This document shows positions 41,637-49,761 of a stretch of 64,000 nt of DNA, one piece after another. The notes beneath the pieces were generated by a model that searched no databases, was not told the origin of the DNA, and saw only the letters and a program-made list of their open reading frames with translations. This DNA is from Chryseobacterium endalhagicum. Lineage in GTDB: Bacteria; Bacteroidota; Bacteroidia; Flavobacteriales; Weeksellaceae. Positions within the stretch are counted from its first letter, which is position 1. Each line of letters opens with the position of its first letter. The stretch covers positions 496,001 to 560,000 of the forward strand of contig NZ_JAELVM010000002.1 in assembly GCF_016745235.1 (NCBI RefSeq), written 5' to 3'. The position numbers were made by a program, and so were the translations under genes.

Positions 41637-43850
41637 ATGGGTTTAGAAATATTAAACAATCCCTTATCAGGAAATTCTTTGAATTCCTTTTTAAAGGGTG
41701 ACTCTGAGAAATTTCCCGGCTCTTCTTTTCCTGTTTTGGCTTCTCCTCCCGAACTTAAACAGCTTACGGCAAAACAGATTGCGAATACCTACTATAACGG
41801 GAAACCGGTATTGGAGGGCAATGGTTTTCAGATTTATTCGGATGAGCCTGTATTTGGTGGAGATATAGAAGAGATTGTTGTTTATAAAAGCAGATTCAGC
41901 CAGACGATTGGAGGAATTGATGTTGTTCTTTTTGCGAGTAAAAATGGAGCATTTCTTCTTCAGCGTTATATGGAGGCCCTACCAGACAGTAAACAGCTGA
42001 TTCTTTTTCTGGAAATTAATGATGGGTATAATTACAGCACAGTAATGCGCGCTGTGGCAGGAGCAGATCTTACAAACAATAAAGAAGTACCGTTCAATGA
42101 TATACTTACTTTTACAAGAAAGCATGAGGTTACAGTTCCTCCAAAAGCACTTGAAAGCCTTATAAAAAATGGAATTTATAGAAATAAAGTGAGCTTCGTC
42201 AGTTGGCTTTTGGGTTTAAAAGATGCCAGTGTAGGTCAGATATTTACCTTTTTTAAACAGGAAATATTAGAAGGGGCCGCCAACTTTTTTATAGAAGGTA
42301 TTGCAGAAAATATAGAAAAGTTAAGGATTTCTGAAAATGGCTGGAATCCGGATGTAAAAGAAGGAGAGTATGATCCCGCTTTTATTCCTGATGTGCTTTT
42401 TAACGATCTTAAAAAATTTTATGAGCATCAAAGTTCGAGTAATCCATACGAAAATCTGGAAGGACAAAAGAAAATAAATACCAGAATTGTAAAAACCTTA
42501 TTTGAAAAAGTAGATGGCATTAAAGCAGACTTTATTAATCTGCTGGCTAATGCTGAACATTTTTTTCCGGCTTTTATCTTTAAAAAAATAAAACAGTCAG
42601 TCAATCTGTTTTTCAACCAGATTGATAAGATAGAACAATTTCTGATTGATCCTCTTACCGGGATACAGCATATTATCTACAGAAGTTATCAGTCAGCTAA
42701 TGCTTTTCTTTGTGGAATTTACAACAGTCTTATTGATATTATTGCCGGAATTTTTTCAATCATCGGATTTATTTTCAAAGCAGTGGCAGCAATGGATAAA
42801 GTGAATGACCGTAAAGTTGAATATGGGGAAATGTTCCTTGAGCTGATGGAAGATCTGATGGAAGGAATTATGAAGTTTGACTATGCAGATTTTTTTAAGC
42901 AGTGCATTATATTCCAGATTAAAACAGACTTCCGCCTGATAAAATGGGTAGAAGAAAAAGTGCCCCAGTTTACTATGGAAAAAGCCGCTTATTATTATGG
43001 TTACATTATTGGAATTATTATAGATCTTATTGTAGAGACACTTCTTACTGGTGGTGCTGCAGCGGTGGCAAAGCTTGCCCGGACTGTAGAAAGTTTTATC
43101 TTAAATCCTCTGGAAAAGATCTCCAAAGCAGTCACACAGGCCGGAAATTTTATGACGAGAATTCTGGAATTCATCAGCATGCTCCTCCGCGAATTTAAAA
43201 AAGGCACAAAAGAAATTTTTTCTAAATTAGGGAAAGTTTTAGATGAAGTCTTTGGCTTTGGTGATGAAGTGGCTGATCATGCTTTGACACCTGTGGAGAG
43301 AAGGGTGAAGGATAAGAAAAGAGTTCAGCAGGAAAGAATCGATAGAAAGAATGATGTTGAAAGAAAGAAACAAATAAAACAGAACAAAAAACGTTTTGAA
43401 GACTTTAAAGAGAAATGGGAAGGCAGATCAATTCTGGAACTAAGTAAAACAGAAATTGCAAATGCATTGAAGGGATATACAGAACAGGCTAATAAGGTAG
43501 CAAAGCTAATTGAGGAAGGAAAGATGAAATTTCAAATTTTAGAAGACGTGGAGTTTGAAAAAATGTTAATGCACTCTGGTGATACATTAGAGGAAGCTAG
43601 AGGAACAGCTGCTTTTTGTATTGATGATAAAACTTTTTATCGCGCATCTACACCAGCAGAAAATTTACTCAGTGAGTTTGTTCATGAAGGAACGCATGCC
43701 TTAGATCATTTTGAAGATTTTGTTGGAGATACATATCAATGGGAAAAACGTGCTTTTTTCCACGAAAGAGCTTTTCAAGAAGCAGTCGGTCTTGAGAAAG
43801 ATTTTGATACGATCAGAGAAATGTTAGATTTTATTTATGTAAATTATTAA
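41637..43850 (+). CDS. Polymorphic-toxin-like protein with C-terminal zincin motif
   Basis: A 737-residue protein from ATG at 41637 (an ATG at 41601 is inside the terminator hairpin). The N-terminal 250 residues are mixed; two hydrophobic segments (about residues 365-390 and 450-490) could enter membranes; a Lys/Glu/Arg-rich coiled linker (about 560-600) leads to the last 120 residues, with the metal-binding motif HEGTH at 683-687 and further Glu/His in EKRAFFHERAF. This order is typical of polymorphic toxins with a metallopeptidase-type tip (Tox-MPTase-like). The tip is more AT-rich than the rest. Small immunity-like genes follow. No secretion signal or Rhs/VgrG/PAAR part is seen. Confidence 0.7.
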   Translation: MGLEILNNPLSGNSLNSFLKGDSEKFPGSSFPVLASPPELKQLTAKQIANTYYNGKPVLEGNGFQIYSDEPVFGGDIEEIVVYKSRFSQTIGGIDVVLFASKNGAFLLQRYMEALPDSKQLILFLEINDGYNYSTVMRAVAGADLTNNKEVPFNDILTFTRKHEVTVPPKALESLIKNGIYRNKVSFVSWLLGLKDASVGQIFTFFKQEILEGAANFFIEGIAENIEKLRISENGWNPDVKEGEYDPAFIPDVLFNDLKKFYEHQSSSNPYENLEGQKKINTRIVKTLFEKVDGIKADFINLLANAEHFFPAFIFKKIKQSVNLFFNQIDKIEQFLIDPLTGIQHIIYRSYQSANAFLCGIYNSLIDIIAGIFSIIGFIFKAVAAMDKVNDRKVEYGEMFLELMEDLMEGIMKFDYADFFKQCIIFQIKTDFRLIKWVEEKVPQFTMEKAAYYYGYIIGIIIDLIVETLLTGGAAAVAKLARTVESFILNPLEKISKAVTQAGNFMTRILEFISMLLREFKKGTKEIFSKLGKVLDEVFGFGDEVADHALTPVERRVKDKKRVQQERIDRKNDVERKKQIKQNKKRFEDFKEKWEGRSILELSKTEIANALKGYTEQANKVAKLIEEGKMKFQILEDVEFEKMLMHSGDTLEEARGTAAFCIDDKTFYRASTPAENLLSEFVHEGTHALDHFEDFVGDTYQWEKRAFFHERAFQEAVGLEKDFDTIREMLDFIYVNY

Positions 43851-43860
43851 AAAATATACA

Positions 43861-44253
43861 ATGAATATAGTTATTAAAGAATTACTAGATGAAATGATTC
43901 AATACAGGAAAGAAAGAAAGGCTATTAAATATTTACAAAAAGCCTTTGACGAAATGGGAGATGGAGAAATCTATTTTCCAATAGGTTATCTACTATCCTG
44001 GCATAAAGGTTATTTTTTTGGAGCTGAAAAGCCAGATATGTTTGAAATAGATAATGGAGCTGAATATCAAAGGAATGTAGAATTATTTGAAAGATGCCCA
44101 GAATTAAACGATATATTTTCAGTACATAAAGATCATATCGGCTGGTCTTCAGAGCTTTCCATGGAAGAACGAGATGAGATAAGAAATTATATTAACGAAA
44201 ATTATACTGTACAAATTCGAATCAGAAGAGATGCCAGATTAAAGAATAAGTAA
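43861..44253 (+). CDS. Putative immunity protein 1
   Basis: A 130-residue acidic protein with no signal or membrane segment, 10 bases after the toxin-like gene. It is AT-rich, and contains DGEIYFPIGYLLSWHKGYF and a basic end. The direct position after the toxin tip and the small acidic character fit an immunity protein. The family is not recognised. Confidence 0.55.
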   Translation: MNIVIKELLDEMIQYRKERKAIKYLQKAFDEMGDGEIYFPIGYLLSWHKGYFFGAEKPDMFEIDNGAEYQRNVELFERCPELNDIFSVHKDHIGWSSELSMEERDEIRNYINENYTVQIRIRRDARLKNK

Positions 44254-44317
44254 AATGCTGTTTACTAACTGTTTGCTAAAAGGAGGTTTTCTGGTCTAAT
44301 ATATTATTGAAACTTTG

Positions 44318-44686
44318 ATGGAACATATTTTACCACTCAATCCAACTATAGAAAAGATGAGTAATACTGAGCTGGAGAAGAATTTTGTAAAGAAACCAGT
44401 TATTTTGGGCAGGCAAAACTACTATCCAGTATTTGCTAAAAGGATAAATGAGTTTAAAGATCTTCTTTTTTCCGAATTAATTGATATTAATAATATTAAT
44501 GATTTTGTGATGGGGAACATAACCACTGCATGGTTGATTGCCATTGCAATATTAGACTATTCTGATAATGATTTTTATAAAACAGAAATGGTTGCATTAA
44601 TTAAACAGAATTGGGATGATAAAAATTTAGAAAGTTTTCTGAAATATATTAAAAACGAAGAAAATTTTATAAAATATTTTAAATAA
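44318..44686 (+). CDS. Putative immunity protein 2
   Basis: A 122-residue mostly helical protein (ATG at 44318; TTG at 44315 is possible), with an NFVKKPVILGRQNYY segment and a likely hydrophobic helix (ITTAWLIAIAILDY). AT-rich, no export signal. It lies 64 bases after the first small gene, with AAGGAGG just upstream (44279-44285). May be an orphan immunity gene kept from an earlier toxin tip. Confidence 0.5.
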   Translation: MEHILPLNPTIEKMSNTELEKNFVKKPVILGRQNYYPVFAKRINEFKDLLFSELIDINNINDFVMGNITTAWLIAIAILDYSDNDFYKTEMVALIKQNWDDKNLESFLKYIKNEENFIKYFK

Positions 44687-44733
44687 CTTCAATTGCTTCT
44701 CAAGAATGATTTTTTGTTTATTTTTAATAAAAA

Positions 44734-44997
44734 ATGATGAAAATTAAAGTTTTAGATTATTTTATCATTAATAAATCTAAACCCAACCAAAAAAACATCT
44801 TAGATGTCCATATAATAGAAGAAGGTCTTCTCATCAATAAGAATTTCATTAATAACGAAAAAAAACTATCTTTTGTTATTAGATCTGTAGGACATATAAA
44901 CCCTTCTGTTGAGAATTATTATCCGGTAACTGTAGAAATAGATGCGGGTAATGATCTAAAAGATTACAAAGATCTGATTTTTACAGATTCTTTATAA
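44734..44997 (+). CDS. Putative immunity protein 3 (small beta protein)
   Basis: An 87-residue protein, beginning at 44734 or 44737. It is beta-rich (ILDVHIIEEGLLINKNF, then SVENYYPVTVEIDAG), somewhat like a translation-factor beta barrel domain. AT-rich and without signals; 47 bases after the previous gene. It is the last gene before a strong hairpin. Function unknown; an immunity role is inferred from context only. Confidence 0.5.
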   Translation: MMKIKVLDYFIINKSKPNQKNILDVHIIEEGLLINKNFINNEKKLSFVIRSVGHINPSVENYYPVTVEIDAGNDLKDYKDLIFTDSL

Positions 44998-45032
44998 CGC
45001 AGAATATACTCTTGAAAATTAAAACTTCAAAA

Positions 45033-45066
45033 AACCAGCCGCCGCGAAACCTCACGGCGGCTGGTT
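45033..45066 (+). terminator. Strong hairpin at the end of the toxin-like locus
   Basis: AACCAGCCGCCG and CGGCGGCTGGTT form a 12-bp perfect GC-rich stem with a 10-base loop. There is no long T run, yet it is positioned as the terminator of the locus. Confidence 0.7.
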
Positions 45067-45173
45067 ACAATATAATAAACAACTCAAGATTCTCCTTAAA
45101 ACAGATAAATAGCTGAATGCAGCTATTTATCTTACCAATGTACCAAAAAACTTATATGAGAAAAAACTAATGA

Positions 45174-45671
45174 TTACTTGGCGGTATATGTAAAGTTCTT
45201 ATTGATGTTCTGGCCGGCAGTTACCGTTGTATTTTCTACATTGGTTTCTACATTTCCGTTCATTTCTGTTTTATAGCTTAAGGAAATCGGGGCTCCGTCA
45301 TGATTAAAGACGCTCACTCTCAAACTTCCGAAATTATAAGGTTTTACTGTTTCAAAGACATAGGTTTTGGTAGGGCCGGTAAAATCTGTGACATCCAGAA
45401 GAATATCATCTTCATTGCCCTGTGTGGTTCCGTTTACTTTCCATACAGGGGCTCCGTACTGGCTGGCATCATGGTTCCCGGCATTTACGGCAATATCCAC
45501 CTGATCATTGGAATCAGCTCCGTTTACCGTTACAGTAACCTTCATGAGTGATTTTGCTGAAGAAGAATCGTTGTCATCGTCCTTGCTGCATGCTGTAAAA
45601 ATACTTCCCAGTGAAGAAGTAATTAAAAGACCGAAAATAATTTGTTTTGCGTTGGGTGTTCTAAAATTCAT
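45174..45671 (-). CDS. Lipoprotein of unknown function
   Basis: A 165-residue protein from ATG at 45671 (a longer frame reaches 45725 but would put 18 residues before the signal). The signal ends with the lipobox FTAC followed by SKDDDNDSSS, an acidic patch typical of surface-exposed lipoproteins in flavobacteria. The rest is beta-rich with many Asn and Val residues (MKVTVTVNGADSNDQV). No family known to me. Single gene. Confidence 0.75.
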   Translation of the reverse strand: MNFRTPNAKQIIFGLLITSSLGSIFTACSKDDDNDSSSAKSLMKVTVTVNGADSNDQVDIAVNAGNHDASQYGAPVWKVNGTTQGNEDDILLDVTDFTGPTKTYVFETVKPYNFGSLRVSVFNHDGAPISLSYKTEMNGNVETNVENTTVTAGQNINKNFTYTAK

Positions 45672-45932
45672 GTTTTGTGAAAATTTCTTGGCAACAAATC
45701 TAAAGCAGGGAGAAGGGCAGTCCAATACAGAGAAATGAGGATTTTTGTCTACCCATATTTAGGTACATAAGCAGTTATTATTACTTTTTATGTGAATTTT
45801 ATACTCATAATATCAGTGTGTTATGTAATTTTGTTTTAATTTTTTTCAAATTTCATGCAAGATTTTCCATAAAACGGGTTTTATAGATGAGTACTCACTA
45901 TAATTAATGTTTAATGTTAAAAAAATAATGAA

Positions 45933-46514
45933 ATGAAGAATTTAATTGTACTTAAAGTTATTACTGTGGTTTTGGCTGTATCAATCATCTTTTCCCTGTT
46001 CTCATGCATGAATGAGGACAGGATAGATGTACCGCCTGTAAAGCTCGAAGATATTAATGGGAACTACAGAGGAAGACTGATTACGGTACAGGGAGATCTC
46101 AGAAATGAAAAAGTGATAGACTTTAAAGTAAAAAAAGACAGTCTTACATTTCAGGAGTTTCCGGTTAAAGAAATTGTAGAGAAAGTAGTGAGCGATCCGG
46201 TAAAAGTACAGGCTGCGCTTACTGCCATGGGAAAGATCAAATATAAAATGAATTATACTTCGGTTTTAAATGCTGATAAAAATTGGGTTGAACTTACTTT
46301 TGCTCCCAAAACGCTGGAGCTTCAGATTCCGGTAGATGGAGTGATTAAGAAAACATTAGTTACCATGGAGCCAAAGCAGAAAGGTTATTTTGTAGGATTG
46401 GATTATACCCTTAGGTTTGTTTTCGCTGCAGAAAAAATTACTGTGAACGGAACAGAGCTTACTCCTTTTGAGCCTATTACTTATAATTTCCCTTATTGCG
46501 TAAAAATTAATTAA
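45933..46514 (+). CDS. DUF4840-like lipoprotein
   Basis: A 193-residue protein with a signal peptide ending in FSC near residue 25, thus a lipoprotein. The mature part (DINGNYRGRLITVQGD, later KMNYTSVLN and an ending with FPYCVKIN) fits the DUF4840 family of Bacteroidota, with unknown function. It lies 96 bases before an ECF sigma factor gene and may belong to its regulon. Confidence 0.75.
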   Translation: MKNLIVLKVITVVLAVSIIFSLFSCMNEDRIDVPPVKLEDINGNYRGRLITVQGDLRNEKVIDFKVKKDSLTFQEFPVKEIVEKVVSDPVKVQAALTAMGKIKYKMNYTSVLNADKNWVELTFAPKTLELQIPVDGVIKKTLVTMEPKQKGYFVGLDYTLRFVFAAEKITVNGTELTPFEPITYNFPYCVKIN

Positions 46515-46609
46515 TACAAAATGGCAGGAATAGATGGTGTTTCCCCGGATGCGGTCTATTTTTGCTTTATAAATGGAATCGGTTGCTAAAAAGCCGGGAC
46601 TTTTCATAC

Positions 46610-47176
46610 ATGGAAGAAAACAAGGAGCAGATTTTGATCAGACGCCTTCTCACGAAGGAAGAAGCTGCCTGGAAAGAACTTTTCGGAACTTATTCCGGAA
46701 GTCTTGCCGGGGTCTGTACCCGTTATCTTCCCGGAAAAGATGATGTGCATGATGTTCTGCAAAACAGCTTTATCAAAATGTTCCGGTCCATAGAAACATT
46801 TGAATACAGAGGAGCAGGCTCACTCAAAGCCTGGATGATGAGGATTAGCATAAATGAAGCTTTAAAACATATAAAACAGAATTCCGGCATGACCACAGAT
46901 GCAGACGTGGACGAATTTCCGGATATTGCTAATGATGAGGAGCCTGATCTTGAAGAAATTTCACAGGATGCCATTATGAAAATGATACATTCTCTTCCTG
47001 ATGGCTACAGAACTGTTTTTAACCTGTTTGTATTTGAAAAGAAAAGCCATAAAGAGATTGCCGGGCTTTTAGGGATCGCAGAAAACTCTTCCGCCTCCCA
47101 GTTTCACAGGGCAAAAGGACTGCTTGCCCGGAAAATTAAAGAATATAAAATGTCAAAAGAAGCACAATATGAATAA
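46610..47176 (+). CDS. ECF-type RNA polymerase sigma factor
   Basis: A 188-residue sigma-70 family factor starting at 46610; upstream in-frame codons are less likely. Region 2 includes the VHDVLQNSFIKMFR segment (core and -10 contact); region 4 includes VFNLFVFEKKSHKEIAGLLG with a helix-turn-helix (about residues 130-180). It overlaps the next gene by 8 bases; that gene encodes a predicted membrane anti-sigma factor, so the pair forms a cell-surface signalling unit. Confidence 0.94.
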   Translation: MEENKEQILIRRLLTKEEAAWKELFGTYSGSLAGVCTRYLPGKDDVHDVLQNSFIKMFRSIETFEYRGAGSLKAWMMRISINEALKHIKQNSGMTTDADVDEFPDIANDEEPDLEEISQDAIMKMIHSLPDGYRTVFNLFVFEKKSHKEIAGLLGIAENSSASQFHRAKGLLARKIKEYKMSKEAQYE

Positions 47177-48575
47177 TCAGTGGTTAAATGATCTGCACAG
47201 GAAAATGGAAGACCACGAAGAGGATATTCCGGATGGGCTGTGGGATGATATTAAAAATGAGCTTTTTTCAGAAGAGGAAAAATCCGGGATGATAGTGGGA
47301 ATGATGTCTGAAAACGATGAAAAAGAAACCGGGAAAATTATTTCTGAGAACCGCGGAAGATCCCTTCTGTACCGCATCAGTGGAATTGCGGCCGCTGTAG
47401 TGATGCTGTTCTTTACCGGAAAAATGCTGCTGGATATGAATGCTGAGAAAAAAGACCCGCTGATTACAAAAAGAGCCCAAAATGAAAATGACAATAAAAA
47501 TAATGACTCAAAAGCTACAGAATCTTTAAAGCCGTCAAAGACAGATATTGCAGAATCTGCAAATACAGAATCAGGAGATCAATACAGCGGTCAGGGAAAT
47601 ATACTGCCGGAAAAAATTACTGTTGATAAGCTATTTAAAAATGTCTTCGGTAAAGAAATCATTGATCATAACAGGATATTAGAATCCACAACGAAAGAAA
47701 AAAGTTCGGAACTTTTAACGAAAGAACAGCCTTCTGTTTACACTCCGGCTCCTTCTGTAAATGAAAATCCGTGGGTGGAAGAAAAGAAGAAAACAGAAGA
47801 AATTTTTAATAATACAGAAGATCATCTTCCGGAAATATATGCCGCTAATAACCCTCAAAAGACTTCCGGAAAAAAGCCCAGAAAATGGATGCTGAGCATG
47901 CTTACAGGAAACGTTTCTTCCAACTCACCTGAACAAAAATTTCCGGGCTATACCTCCATGAGTGGAAGTCCTATGGCTTTCAGTGATTTTTGGAGCGCCA
48001 CTACCGAAACGAATCCGCTTACGGAGGTCCTTCTGGCCAACCAGAGCAAAGAAGTGGAAGCGAGAATAAGACATAAAATTCCGGTCACTTTTGGGCTGTC
48101 TATGTATTACAGTCTTGGAAAAAAATGGGGAATAGGAACAGGGGTAAATTATACCAAGCTTATATCTGAGCTTCATTCCGGAAGCAATTCCAATTATATC
48201 AAAGGCGAGCAAAGCATTCATTATATAGGAATTCCGGTGCAGGTTAATTATAATATTATTCAGAAAGGACGCTTTACAGGATACGTAACCGGTGGAGTAC
48301 TTGCCGAAAAAGCAGTGGCAGGGAAGCTTACCACGAAATATATAGTAAATGATGTGGTCCAGGAAACCCAGGAAGAGAAGATCAATATCAAGCCTGTCCA
48401 GTTTTCAGTTAATTCTGCAGTAGGACTTCAGATGAAAATTATTGATAAGATCGGGGTATATGCAGAACCGGGAATCGGGTATCATTTCAAAAACGAAAGC
48501 GAGCTTAATACCATTTATAAAGAAAAACCATTAAACTTTAATATGAAGTTCGGAATCAGGGTGTTACTGGACTAA
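47169..48575 (+). CDS. Dual-membrane-spanning anti-sigma-like barrel protein
   Basis: A 468-residue protein (ATG at 47169). Residues 1-65 are acidic and likely cytosolic (IPDGLWDDIKNEL), 68-88 a single inner-membrane helix (SGIAAAVVMLFFTG), 90-280 a Lys/Glu/Ser/Pro-rich extended periplasmic linker, and about 290-468 an outer-membrane beta-barrel domain (VTFGLSMYYSLGKKWGIGTG; C terminus FGIRVLLD). This is the architecture described for dual membrane-spanning anti-sigma factors of Bacteroides. It overlaps the ECF sigma gene by 8 bases, so it probably holds that factor and responds to the outer membrane. Confidence 0.82.
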   Translation: MNNQWLNDLHRKMEDHEEDIPDGLWDDIKNELFSEEEKSGMIVGMMSENDEKETGKIISENRGRSLLYRISGIAAAVVMLFFTGKMLLDMNAEKKDPLITKRAQNENDNKNNDSKATESLKPSKTDIAESANTESGDQYSGQGNILPEKITVDKLFKNVFGKEIIDHNRILESTTKEKSSELLTKEQPSVYTPAPSVNENPWVEEKKKTEEIFNNTEDHLPEIYAANNPQKTSGKKPRKWMLSMLTGNVSSNSPEQKFPGYTSMSGSPMAFSDFWSATTETNPLTEVLLANQSKEVEARIRHKIPVTFGLSMYYSLGKKWGIGTGVNYTKLISELHSGSNSNYIKGEQSIHYIGIPVQVNYNIIQKGRFTGYVTGGVLAEKAVAGKLTTKYIVNDVVQETQEEKINIKPVQFSVNSAVGLQMKIIDKIGVYAEPGIGYHFKNESELNTIYKEKPLNFNMKFGIRVLLD

Positions 48576-48618
48576 AAGTTTTACATAAAAACCAAATCAA
48601 ACCATAAAATATTTAAAT

Positions 48619-49581
48619 ATGAAACCAAAACTAATTTTTTTGGCTGTTCTTTTCATGGCCTTTCTGAATCTAAAAGCACAGTGTAATCCCACCATTACCA
48701 GCCCCAGACTTGGGGTGCAGTTTGCTGATAAGATCGTCTTCTGCAACAGCGAAACGGAAACCCTTTCCACTCAAACCTTCGGAAGCTACCAGTGGTATAA
48801 ACAGGAATGGACATGGCAGACCCCAAATACCAATCCCTGGGTTGCTGTTCAGGGAGCGACTTCACAAACATTAACCATCAATGGAACGGATGATCAGCTG
48901 TACTATTTTAAAGTAGCCGTTACCCAAGGAGATTGTATCGCAGAAAGTCCTGCGGTGATGGCAGACGGATTTGCCTATGCGCTTCCAGCAATGATCAGTA
49001 CCATGACTCCCGGAACTTTCGAAGTGGTAGGGCAGGGAGAGCTTAATGTATGTAACGGAGCCTCTGTAAAATTCGATGATGCCTTTCCTGTCCTGTATGG
49101 AAAGCACGTCTGGTACCGGTGTGCTCCCAATAGTCCGCCGCCTTCTCCAGGAGATCCTTGTGTGATTAATGGGGTGACAGGAGACACTTATATTGCCACC
49201 CAATCCGGAGAATACGGATTTTACGCATGCACCGAATATTGCCCGGACCAGTGTGAATTTTTAGGAACCGGAAACTTTGTGAAAGTGAATTTCGGCAACT
49301 GGGCATTCTGCAATCTTGGGACTGATGAAACAAAACCCAAGGACAACAGCCTCAAAATTTATCCGAATCCTACCGCACAGTTCCTTTATATCGGAAAAGA
49401 GTCGGATAAGGTGTACAAGGAGATTTCCATTATCGATATGTCCGGAAAAAGAGCTCTTCAAAAAAGCAATCACCGTTTTAATGAACCGTTGGATGTGAGT
49501 GCACTGGTTCCCGGGAATTACATCATTGTTTCCACAGATTCCGAAGGAAATACCTATAAGAATAAGTTCATAAAGAAATAA
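48619..49581 (+). CDS. T9SS-exported protein with Ig-like repeats
   Basis: A 320-residue protein with signal peptide (cleavage at KAQ, about residue 21), two beta-sandwich-like modules with paired Cys (residues 30-230) and a C-terminal type A sorting domain from about residue 245 (IYPNPT, DVSALVPGNYII, final KFIKK). The type IX system would release it or anchor it on the surface. It is 43 bases after the anti-sigma-like gene and is followed by a good terminator, so it may be in the regulon of that sigma factor. Confidence 0.88.
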   Translation: MKPKLIFLAVLFMAFLNLKAQCNPTITSPRLGVQFADKIVFCNSETETLSTQTFGSYQWYKQEWTWQTPNTNPWVAVQGATSQTLTINGTDDQLYYFKVAVTQGDCIAESPAVMADGFAYALPAMISTMTPGTFEVVGQGELNVCNGASVKFDDAFPVLYGKHVWYRCAPNSPPPSPGDPCVINGVTGDTYIATQSGEYGFYACTEYCPDQCEFLGTGNFVKVNFGNWAFCNLGTDETKPKDNSLKIYPNPTAQFLYIGKESDKVYKEISIIDMSGKRALQKSNHRFNEPLDVSALVPGNYIIVSTDSEGNTYKNKFIKK

Positions 49582-49623
49582 ATAATATCCATCCTGAGTT
49601 AGTTTTTTTTAATCGCTGATAAG

Positions 49624-49660
49624 CCGGTACAGAGTGTGTCTGTACCGGTTTGTCTTTTTT
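49624..49660 (+). terminator. Terminator after the T9SS cargo gene
   Basis: CCGGTACAGA and TCTGTACCGG form a perfect 10-bp stem with a 5-base loop, followed by TTTGTCTTTTTT. Confidence 0.92.
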
Positions 49661-49761
49661 GTGGATTTTTTTTCAAAAACTTACCTGGAATCATAAAAAC
49701 ATAAGTTTTAAAACGGATTTTTTGAAAAAATATATTATTTACTTTTACAAAAAACACAATC

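Noticed and set aside
35834..44997. A prophage
   Set aside because: Only one fibre-like protein is present; there are no capsid, portal, terminase, integrase or lysis genes and no attachment sites.
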